Shown here: positions 24,988 to 34,538 of the stretch, in pieces
Layout of the letters: each line of letters starts with the position of its first letter
How positions within the stretch are numbered: position 1 is the first letter of the stretch
Source of the DNA: Metapseudomonas sp043392685
GTDB lineage: Bacteria; Pseudomonadota; Gammaproteobacteria; Pseudomonadales; Pseudomonadaceae
Assembly: GCA_043392685.1 (NCBI GenBank)
Contig: JBHZGM010000002.1
Direction: 5' to 3' (one strand)
DNA length: 64,000 bases
Program-made: the position numbers and the translations under genes
Notes under the pieces: model-generated
Told to the model about the DNA's origin: nothing
The model's input: only the letters and a program-made list of their open reading frames with translations
Databases searched by the model: none

Positions 24988-26355
24988 ATGGCTCATCCAT
25001 CTGTCGCCCCCACCCGCGATCAGGCATTCGAAGATCGCACCTATCGCAAGGTCATTCTGCGCATCCTGCCGGTACTGCTGCTCTGCTACATAGCTGCCTA
25101 CCTGGACAGGGTAAACATTGGCTTTGCCAAATTGAGCATGCTGGACGACCTGCAGTTCAGCAACACCGTGTATGCACTGGGCGCCAGTGTGTTCTTCTGG
25201 GGCTACTTCCTGTTCGAGGTTCCGAGCAACCTGCTGCTGCATCGCTATGGCGCGCGCTTCTGGATCGCGCGCATCATGCTGAGCTGGGCAATCATTTCCA
25301 TGGCGGTGGCGTTCACCCAACCGCTGGCCGCGTTCTTCCACATCGAATCCAGCACCATGTTCTATGTGCTGCGTTTCCTGCTGGGCATCTGTGAGGCCGG
25401 CTTTTTCCCGGGGGTGATCCTGTACCTCAACTATTGGTTCCCGACCCATCGGCAAAGCCGGGTGATGTCGGGCTTCCTGATGGCGTTGCCGGTCAGCCTG
25501 ACGCTGGGCGGCATGCTGTCGGGCTGGCTGATGACCAGCATGGATGGCTGGCATGACCTGGCGGGCTGGCAATGGATGCTGCTGATGGAAGGCGTGCCGT
25601 CGGTGATCATGGCCGTGGTGGTGTTCACTTGCCTGTGCGACAACATCGACAAGGCCCGCTGGCTGACCGATGCGCAAAAGCAACTGCTCAAGGCCAACCT
25701 GCAACAGGAAGAGCAGGGCAAGGCCTCGCGCCTGGGCGATGTGTTCTTCAATCCCCGGGTGTGGCTGCTAGTCATGATCCTGTTGACCTTCAACACCGGC
25801 TTCTACGGCCTGGCCTTCTGGATGCCATCGATCATCAAGAGCGCGGGGGTGACCAGCAGCCTGGAGATCGGCCTGCTGACCGCCATCCCCTACACCGTGG
25901 CCGTGATCGCCATGTTCCTCAACGCACGCCATTCCAACCGTACCGGCGAGCGCCGCTGGCATGCCGCGATACCTGCGTTCATCGGTGGTTGCGGCTTGAT
26001 GCTCAGCGCCGCATTCGCCGATAACGTCATGCTCTCGATCCTGTTCCTGACCGTCGCGGCCTCGGGTGTGCTGAGCCTGATGCCGATCTTCTGGACGCTG
26101 CCGGGCACGGTGCTGTCGGGCGTCGCGGCGGCTGCCGGAATCGGCATGATCAACGCCATTGGCAACCTGTCGGGCTTCACCGGCTCGATGATCACTGCGG
26201 TGGCGGAAAACCTGACCGGAAATATCAACAATGGCACCTACGTGCTTGGCCTGTGCCTGTTCGCCAGCGGCGCGTTGATCCTGGCGATACCCGCTGTGAT
26301 GCTCAAGCGCTCCGCTGCCGAGCAGGGCACGCCACTGGAGCTGGAGGCAGCATGA
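24988..26355 (+). CDS. MFS transporter, anion:cation symporter (ACS) family
   Basis: 455 aa from the ATG at 24988 (MAHPSVAPTRDQAFEDRTYR), which has AGAGG upstream; an in-frame ATG at 24961 is possible. ACS-family traits: LLCYIAAYLDRVNIGFAKL in TM1, FFWGYFLFEVPSNLLLHRYG, RFLLGICEAGFFPGVILYL and YWFPTHRQSRVM. Members import galactarate, glucarate, phthalate, hydroxyphenylacetate and similar anions. With the MHS protein it is the second carrier in the block, which suggests either two substrates or uptake of both an acid and its lactone. It overlaps the next gene by 4 bp. Confidence 0.85.
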   Translation: MAHPSVAPTRDQAFEDRTYRKVILRILPVLLLCYIAAYLDRVNIGFAKLSMLDDLQFSNTVYALGASVFFWGYFLFEVPSNLLLHRYGARFWIARIMLSWAIISMAVAFTQPLAAFFHIESSTMFYVLRFLLGICEAGFFPGVILYLNYWFPTHRQSRVMSGFLMALPVSLTLGGMLSGWLMTSMDGWHDLAGWQWMLLMEGVPSVIMAVVVFTCLCDNIDKARWLTDAQKQLLKANLQQEEQGKASRLGDVFFNPRVWLLVMILLTFNTGFYGLAFWMPSIIKSAGVTSSLEIGLLTAIPYTVAVIAMFLNARHSNRTGERRWHAAIPAFIGGCGLMLSAAFADNVMLSILFLTVAASGVLSLMPIFWTLPGTVLSGVAAAAGIGMINAIGNLSGFTGSMITAVAENLTGNINNGTYVLGLCLFASGALILAIPAVMLKRSAAEQGTPLELEAA

Positions 26356-27296
26356 GTATTAGCGAGATGGGGAAACCGAAGCAGGCACTGCTGATGCTGG
26401 CGCCCTTGCTGGAAGAGCATGAGGCCCGGCTGGCCAGGGACTTTGAGCTGGTGCGGGCCTTCGACCCAGAAGCCCAGGCTGCGCTGCTGAACGATCGCCC
26501 CGAACGCTTTGGCGCGCTGGTCACCAATGGCGTACAGGGCGTTCCGCCCGCGCTGATGACGGCGTTGGTGAACCTGTCGCTGATTGCCGTGAACGGCGTG
26601 GGTGTCGACCGGATGGATGTGCAGCAGGCAAACGGCCGGGGCATTCGCATCGCCACCACCAATGACATCCTGACCGATGCCGTGGCCGATCAGGCCGTTG
26701 CGCTGCTGTTGGCCGTGTTGCGGCAGGTCTGCGTAGCCGACCGTTTCGTTCGCGCCGGGCATTGGCACAGGGGCGGCTTCCCGCTACTGGGCACCAGCCT
26801 GCGCGGACAGCGGGTCGGGATCATTGGCCTGGGGCGCATCGGCCAAGCGATCGCCAGTCGCCTGCAGCCATTCGGTGTCACGCTGGCCTACCACAACCGC
26901 AATGCGGTACCTGGCTGTGCTTACGCATACCACGCTGACCCGCGAAGCCTGGCCGAGGCCAGCGATATCCTGGTCGTCGCCGTTGCGGGCGGTGCTTCCA
27001 CGTCGCATCTGGTCGATACCAAGGTGTTGGATGCGCTCGGGCCCCAGGGGGTCATCGTCAACGTGGCGCGGGGCACCGTGATTGACGAAGAGGAGATGGT
27101 GGCCCGTCTCCAGGACGGCCGGCTTGGTGGGGCTGCGCTGGATGTGTTCACCCATGAACCCCAGGTGCCCGTCGCATTGCTTGAACTGGACAATGTGGTG
27201 CTGCAGCCTCATCTGGGCAGTGCGACCCTGCAGACACGGCGAGCGATGGGGGATTGCGTCGTGCAGGCGGTCACCGAGCAGTACGGGCTGCAATGA
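26352..27296 (+). CDS. D-isomer 2-hydroxyacid dehydrogenase (glyoxylate/2-ketogluconate reductase type)
   Basis: 314 aa from the ATG at 26352, overlapping the MFS stop (ATGA). NAD(P)-binding loop VGIIGLGRIGQAIASRL near residues 155-171; catalytic Arg in VNVARGTVIDEE, Glu in FTHEPQVP and His in LQPHLGSATLQT. This is the GhrB-like group that reduces glyoxylate, hydroxypyruvate or 2-keto sugar acids. In this context it may feed a keto-acid into the dehydratase route or remove a toxic intermediate. It is the last gene of the block before the repeat and IS remnant. Confidence 0.82.
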   Translation: MSISEMGKPKQALLMLAPLLEEHEARLARDFELVRAFDPEAQAALLNDRPERFGALVTNGVQGVPPALMTALVNLSLIAVNGVGVDRMDVQQANGRGIRIATTNDILTDAVADQAVALLLAVLRQVCVADRFVRAGHWHRGGFPLLGTSLRGQRVGIIGLGRIGQAIASRLQPFGVTLAYHNRNAVPGCAYAYHADPRSLAEASDILVVAVAGGASTSHLVDTKVLDALGPQGVIVNVARGTVIDEEEMVARLQDGRLGGAALDVFTHEPQVPVALLELDNVVLQPHLGSATLQTRRAMGDCVVQAVTEQYGLQ

Positions 27297-27315
27297 AGTA
27301 TCGCGCTGTGGTACC

Positions 27316-27472
27316 GAGTCGCTCCATGTGCTCGTGACCCTGCAGCTCTACTTCAAGGGCGACCCCTGGGCTCACGAGCGGACCACCAACACCATCGAGT
27401 TGGAGCGGGACTTTGCGTGACCCCCGCCTGGCGGATGTGGCCTCCGGGGGGAGTCCGTAGGATGGGTAGAGC
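27316..27472 (+). pseudogene. 3' fragment of a second intradiol dioxygenase gene (right copy of repeat)
   Basis: Reads ESLHVLVTLQLYFKGDPWAH ... then NTIELERDFA and a stop, in frame, matching the end of the gene at 16571-17230. Relative to that copy it lacks 18 bp, removed between two GGCGACCCC repeats, and about 45 bp near the stop. No 5' part, start codon or signal sequence remains; the sequence before 27316 is unrelated. The trailing ~50 nt also match. Confidence 0.8.
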
Positions 27473-27541
27473 CCAACAGGGGTTCTACCCCGTTATCACG
27501 GACACTTTCGAGTAAGCTCATACCGAGCTGAAGGAGTGTTC

Positions 27542-27919
27542 ATGAAGCGCAAGAAATACAGTCCCGAATTCAAGCGGGAAGCCGTTGAACTGGCTCGTCG
27601 TTCAGAGGCCAGTTGCCGCCAAATTGCCCAAGAGATTGGAGTGGCCCCGAGCCTGCTAAACCGCTGGGTTCGGGAAGCACAACCGGGTATGGAGAAAGCC
27701 TTCCCAGGAACGGGAAGCCCGCGGGATGAGGAGCTTGCCCGTCTCAAGCGCGAATTGGCTCGAGTAACCAAGGAACGTGATTTTTTAAGGCGGCAGCGTA
27801 CTTTGCCAAACCTGCAGCGCTGTTCTGCCAATGAAAAATGGCCAGCGAGCATTGCTCGCCGGCATTTTCGACTACTCCGTTTTAATCAGCCCTTAGGAGG
27901 GAAGGGGTCATCCCCATAG
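27542..27919 (+). pseudogene. IS3-family orfA remnant
   Basis: Starts MKRKKYSPEFKREAVELARR with AAGGAG upstream; the HTH and coiled-coil part of an IS3-type OrfA follows (RQIAQEIGVAPSLLNRWVRE, DEELARLKRELARVTKERDF). At 27781-27787 the frame meets T TTT TTA and then departs from the family; the -1 frame restores the expected AAAYFAK and ends at TGA 27832-27834. No orfB (DDE) follows, and terminal repeats were not found. It is a dead fragment at the right edge of the sugar-acid block. Confidence 0.75.
27841..27863 (-). terminator. Terminator of the DUF2188 gene
   Basis: Inverted repeat with 11-nt arms and one mismatch around GCGAGCA-T-TGCTCGC; on the minus strand it is followed by CATTTTTCATT. 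It lies 23 bp past the DUF2188 stop. Confidence 0.65.
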
Positions 27920-28110
27920 GTATTGCGTTCGCGAATCTGACCATCCTTGCCATGGATAAGCATTTCGCTGCCTTGGTTTTTGGCAATTTCGCGTGCTAGC
28001 TCGATGGCTTCTGCCTGGGTACCTACTACCCTGGTTGCCTTCGAATTGCCTGCGCCTTTGACGGCCCAGTCGTCGCCGTACGGAACAACGTGCTGATTTT
28101 TCTTAGACAT
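27886..28110 (-). CDS. DUF2188 small protein
   Basis: 74 aa (MSKKNQHVVPYGDDWAVKGA). The whole protein is the DUF2188 fold seen in many small bacterial proteins: HVVPYGDDWAVKGAGNSKA, a central helix with TQAEAIELAREIAKNQG and a closing strand pair with LIHGKDGQIRERNTYGDDP. No function is established. It carries its own terminator and stands alone between an IS remnant and nrdB, a place typical of horizontally acquired single genes. Confidence 0.82.
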   Translation of the reverse strand: MSKKNQHVVPYGDDWAVKGAGNSKATRVVGTQAEAIELAREIAKNQGSEMLIHGKDGQIRERNTYGDDPFPPKG

Positions 28111-28612
28111 AAAAAATGGCCTTTTCAGTGTCGATGTTTGAGCAAGGCCAATCGCCTAGCTCTCTTGCTTGTTTCGAAGATTAATCTCGTATGAGTCTCA
28201 TCTCCGACGATCAGCCGTTGACACCGCTCGAAGGTCATCCATAATCACGCCCCGCATTTCCCCAAATGCTTTCGTGATTTTGGAGTTCCTCCGATCACGG
28301 CCCGTACGAGTGGGCTTTCTTCACTGGTACGGTCAAGACCCACGGCATCCGCGCGAACGGTTGCTGTGGGTTTCTTGTTTCTGCCGTCCTGAGCGGACAG
28401 CGCGCGCATCCTTGCGCGATCCCCAATCCTTTACTTTTCCTGTACTCCTGCGCCCGACTCCATGGGCATATCGGCCTTGCCCGTGTTACTAACGCCTGGA
28501 TGGCGAGTGCCGCTGCCCTCCCCAGGGCAGCGGTTGTGCACCGTGTCGGTGCGCCGTTTCAACATTCAGTGAAAAGAATTTACTGATTGCTGAAAACTTA
28601 CGTGACCCGGAT
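28111..28612. other. 502-bp gap between DUF2188 gene and nrdB
   Basis: Reading frames here lack start signals and family resemblance. The only structure noted is an inverted repeat CGCTGCCCT / AGGGCAGCG at 28511-28532, about 80 bp past the nrdB stop, which may end the nrdB transcript although no T tract follows. The rest is unexplained. Confidence 0.5.
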
Positions 28613-29860
28613 TCAATCCCAGCTCAGCGCACCGCCGGTCTGGTATTCAATAACGCGAGTTTCGAAGAAGTTCTTCTCTTTCTTCAGGTCCATGATTTCG
28701 GACATCCACGGGAACGGGTTGGTGGCGCCCGGGTATTCCTCTTTCAGGCCGATCTGGGTCAGGCGGCGGTTGGCGATGAACTTGAGGTAGTCCTCCATCA
28801 TGGCCGCGTTCATGCCCAGTACGCCGCGCGGCATGGTGTCGCGAGCGTATTCGATCTCCAGCTGGGTGCCCTGCAGGATCATCTGGGTGGCTTCGTCCTT
28901 CATCTGGGCATCCCACAGGTGCGGGTTTTCGATCTTGATCTGGTTGATCACGTCGATGCCAAAGTTCAGGTGCATGGACTCGTCACGCAGGATGTACTGA
29001 AACTGCTCGGCGGTGCCGGTCATCTTGTTGCGGCGGCCCATGGAGAGGATCTGGGTGAAGCCGCAGTAGAAGAAGATGCCTTCCAGTACGCAGTAGTAGG
29101 CGATCAGGTTGCGCAGGAACTGGCGGTCGGTCTCCGGGGTGCCGGTCTGGAAGGTCGGGTCGGAGATCGAACGGGTGTACTTCAGGCCCCAGGAGGCTTT
29201 CTTCGCGACGCTCGGAATCTCGTGGTACATGTTGAAGATTTCGCCTTCGTCCATGCCTAGGGATTCGATGCAGTACTGGTAGGCGTGGGTGTGTATCGCC
29301 TCTTCGAAGGCCTGGCGCAGGATGTACTGGCGGCACTCGGGGTTGGTGATCAGGCGGTACACGGCCAGCACCAGGTTGTTCGCCACCAGGGAGTCGGCGG
29401 TGGAGAAGAAGCCGAGGCTGCGCTTGACGATGCGGCGCTCGTCCTCGGAGAGGCCGTCGGCGCTCTTCCACAGGGCGATGTCGGCGTTCATGTTGACTTC
29501 TTGCGGCATCCAGTGGTTGGCGCAGCCATCCAGGTACTTCTGCCAGGCCCAGTCGTACTTGAAGGGGACGAGCTGGTTGAGGTCGGCGCGGGCGTTGATC
29601 ATCTGCTTGTCGCCGACCTGCACGCGCGCGGCGGAGCCTTCGAGGTCGTCCAGGCCTTCCTGGATATCGAGGGCGTCGAGGGCCTTCTTGGCGCGGGCGA
29701 CGGCGTCGGAGTCGGCGGCCGATACGGCGCGGGCGTCTTCAACGGAGCCGGCGGCTTCGTCGTCGAGCTTGTCGATGGTCCTGGCGGCGGCCTGGGCAAC
29801 GGCGGGGGCTGCCTTGGCTTCGGTGGGGTCTTCCTTGTCGAATTCGTCCCAGCTGAGCAT
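28613..29860 (-). CDS. nrdB: Ribonucleoside-diphosphate reductase class Ia, beta subunit
   Basis: 415 aa from the ATG at 29860 (MLSWDEFDKEDPTEAKAAP), preceded by GGAGAGGAACC. Di-iron ligands are visible in EEAIHTHAYQYC and DESMHLNFG, with the tyrosyl-radical region between; the C-terminal tail ends YQTGGALSWD, the peptide that docks on NrdA. The N-terminal ~80 residues are Ala/Asp-rich and probably disordered, as in other pseudomonad NrdB proteins. It reduces ribonucleotides to deoxyribonucleotides together with NrdA, encoded 331 bp upstream on the same strand. Confidence 0.95.
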   Translation of the reverse strand: MLSWDEFDKEDPTEAKAAPAVAQAAARTIDKLDDEAAGSVEDARAVSAADSDAVARAKKALDALDIQEGLDDLEGSAARVQVGDKQMINARADLNQLVPFKYDWAWQKYLDGCANHWMPQEVNMNADIALWKSADGLSEDERRIVKRSLGFFSTADSLVANNLVLAVYRLITNPECRQYILRQAFEEAIHTHAYQYCIESLGMDEGEIFNMYHEIPSVAKKASWGLKYTRSISDPTFQTGTPETDRQFLRNLIAYYCVLEGIFFYCGFTQILSMGRRNKMTGTAEQFQYILRDESMHLNFGIDVINQIKIENPHLWDAQMKDEATQMILQGTQLEIEYARDTMPRGVLGMNAAMMEDYLKFIANRRLTQIGLKEEYPGATNPFPWMSEIMDLKKEKNFFETRVIEYQTGGALSWD

Positions 29861-30191
29861 GGTTCCTCTCCTGGTGTCTGGATGCGTGGGTGGATGCACG
29901 CTAAGGCGTTGAATCAGGGCCGGGCGGTGGATTGCCCTGGCCTGTGCACACCCGGTTTGTGGGTGTGGCTGTTCGGATATCGGTGTTGCCTGAGGTTTCC
30001 CTCATCCGACCGCGGCCCGCCCCGGCCCCTCTCCCAGAGGGAGAGGGGAGGGAATTTCACTCCCGGTCGAGCGTGGTGCTGTGCGAGTGACCGCTAGGCG
30101 CCCGGTTGGCTGGAGCCCCCGAGCGTACGCATGTACGTGATGGGAGCCGGCCAGCCGGGCAACAACGCGGACGCCGCTCAGCGACGCGCGC
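29861..30191. repeat. Repeat-rich spacer between nrdA and nrdB
   Basis: 331 bp without a gene. It holds an inverted repeat CCCCTCTCCC / GGGAGAGGGG near 30028-30051 and a longer imperfect hairpin spanning about 30099-30163 (GCCCGGTTGGCTGG pairing with CCGGCCAGCCGGGC). These look like REP-type extragenic elements and may set the nrdA:nrdB transcript ratio. Confidence 0.6.
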
Positions 30192-33074
<2,883 letters not shown>

Positions 33075-33257
33075 GGGGTTCTCCATGTTCTGATTTATCT
33101 AAGGGCGCCTGAACCGCCTTCGTACCCTTTTCACAACGCAAGACGCACGGCAGCGGTGCCGGGCGCGAATACGTGGTGCTTCGGGGCAGAAGGGCAGGAC
33201 TCAAGTGCCTTCCTGGCCCTACAAGTCAATCGCCACGGTGTTGAAGAACCGTGACAA

Positions 33258-33273
33258 CCACAATACCTAGTGG
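33258..33273 (-). promoter_or_regulatory. NrdR-like box, nrdA-proximal
   Basis: CCACAATACCTAGTGG fits the NrdR consensus ACACWATATAWTGTGT-type palindrome at most positions; it lies 184 bp upstream of nrdA. Confidence 0.55.
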
Positions 33274-33520
33274 TGGGCGCTGTTGGCGCCGCACCCGCTT
33301 CCGGCCCCCAGTCACGTTCTTTGTGTCCTGGGCCGGCACCACTCGCCAGAGGCGTTTGGTGGGTGAAATACCGCATGTGACACACCGGTGGTCAGGCTCG
33401 GAAAAAGCCGTTAGCGCTTGATTCTAGTTAGTGTCCGGTGGTACGCCTCACCCCTATATGTAGGGGCTTGGCTCGATGGGAGTACAAGATAATGCGCTGT
33501 TGGGGGTATTGCAAGGCGAG

Positions 33521-33536
33521 CCACAATATCTAGCCT
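33521..33536 (-). promoter_or_regulatory. NrdR-like half box next to a DnaA box
   Basis: CCACAATATCTAG matches the left and central part of the NrdR box; the right arm is degenerate. It abuts the DnaA box at 33536-33544. Confidence 0.4.
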
Positions 33537-33544
33537 GTGGATAA
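33536..33544 (-). promoter_or_regulatory. DnaA box (TTATCCACA)
   Basis: TGTGGATAA on the plus strand, i.e. an exact TTATCCACA on the minus strand, the nrdA-coding strand. DnaA is known to act at the E. coli nrdAB promoter, so a role in coupling dNTP supply to initiation is plausible. A degenerate run of TTGTGGGTG-type motifs follows. Confidence 0.55.
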
Positions 33545-33675
33545 CTTGTGGGTGATTTGTGGGTGACTGTGGGGTAACGGAGGCAAAGCCCCGGTGGCTC
33601 TAGGCTCTGCCGTTCGTCGCCGCCGAGTGGGCGGTTTTCGGGGTTCGGCGGCACTGTCGACGGCGTCGCAAGCTA

Positions 33676-33691
33676 ACACAATATCTTGTGT
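33676..33691. promoter_or_regulatory. NrdR box, perfect-looking palindrome
   Basis: ACACAATATCTTGTGT, nearly symmetric and the best match in the window to the NrdR box. It lies ~100 bp upstream of the response-regulator start and ~600 bp from nrdA, so it could serve either side. Confidence 0.65.
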
Positions 33692-33788
33692 TTTCGCTCG
33701 CATCTGGTATGCGCTGTGCTATCGATCCGGCGTTGCTACAATGCGGGCCCGTTTTTCGATGGTCCTGACGCTGTCTAGGGAGTGTGTG

Positions 33789-34511
33789 GTGGAGCAAGAA
33801 GCCTGGCGAATCCTCATAGTCGAAGACGATCAGCGACTGGCCGATCTGACCCGTGAGTACCTGGAAGGCAACGGCCTGCAGGTGGCCATCGAGTCCGATG
33901 GCGGCCAGGCGGTGGCGCGCATCCTCAAGGAGCGGCCGGATCTGGTGGTGCTGGACCTGATGCTGCCGGGGGAGGATGGCCTGTCAATCTGCCGCAAGCT
34001 GCGCGGCCAGTACGAGGGGCCGATCCTGATGCTCACCGCGCGCACCGACGACATGGACCAGGTGCTGGGCCTGGAACTGGGTGCCGATGACTACGTGTGC
34101 AAACCGGTGCGCCCGCGTGTGCTGCTGGCACGCATCCGGGCCCTGTTGCGGCGCAGCGAGGTGGCCGCCGAGGTGCCGGTTGTGGAGAACCAGCGCCGCC
34201 TGGAGTTCGGCCCGCTGGTGATCGACAACGCCATGCGCGAGGCCTGGCTCAACGAGCGCAGCATCGAGCTGACCAGTGCCGAGTTCGACCTGCTCTGGCT
34301 GCTGGCGGTGAACGCCGGGCGCATCCTTTCCCGCGAGGAGATCTTCAATTCCCTGCGCGGCATCGAGTACGACGGCCAGGACCGTTCCATCGACGTGCGC
34401 ATTTCACGCATCCGTCCGAAGATCGGTGACGACCCCATGCACCCGCGCCTGATCAAGACGGTACGCAGCAAGGGCTATCTATTTGTCAGAGAGGCCGCCG
34501 AAGGCCTCTGA
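33789..34511 (+). CDS. OmpR-family response regulator (RstA-like)
   Basis: 240 aa from a GTG at 33789 (protein VEQEAWRILIVEDDQRL) with AGGGAG upstream; an ATG farther upstream has no site. Receiver domain: acidic pocket VEDD, phospho-acceptor Asp in VVLDLMLPGEDG, Thr in LMLTART, Lys in VCKPVRP. C-terminal winged helix of the OmpR type (FDLLWLLAVNAGRILSREEI; DRSIDVRISRIRPKIGDD; IKTVRSKGYLF). It is cotranscribed with the kinase gene 27 bp downstream; the same arrangement beside nrdA occurs in P. aeruginosa. Signal and regulon unknown to me. Confidence 0.88.
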   Translation: MEQEAWRILIVEDDQRLADLTREYLEGNGLQVAIESDGGQAVARILKERPDLVVLDLMLPGEDGLSICRKLRGQYEGPILMLTARTDDMDQVLGLELGADDYVCKPVRPRVLLARIRALLRRSEVAAEVPVVENQRRLEFGPLVIDNAMREAWLNERSIELTSAEFDLLWLLAVNAGRILSREEIFNSLRGIEYDGQDRSIDVRISRIRPKIGDDPMHPRLIKTVRSKGYLFVREAAEGL

Positions 34512-34538
34512 CGCTTCGCACCAGACGGGCGACAGTCG

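Larger units (their letters stand above)
33075..33788. other. 714-bp divergent control region, nrdA versus two-component operon
   Basis: No gene recognised. It contains three NrdR-like boxes, a DnaA box and a hairpin CCCCTATATGTAGGGG at 33451-33466, annotated or discussed separately. The size and density of sites fit a heavily regulated nrd promoter. Confidence 0.6.

Noticed and set aside
27297..27540. Target-site duplication of a simple IS or transposon insertion at the block ends
   Set aside because: The direct repeats are ~160-220 bp, diverged and contain two deletions, so they are paralogous gene ends and not a short duplicated target.
28169..28492. 107-codon frame in the gap before nrdB
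   Set aside because: No ribosome site, no domain, composition unlike neighbouring genes.
30022..30163. Possible CRISPR-like or tandem array between nrdA and nrdB
   Set aside because: Only hairpin-type inverted repeats are present; there is no regular repeat-spacer pattern.
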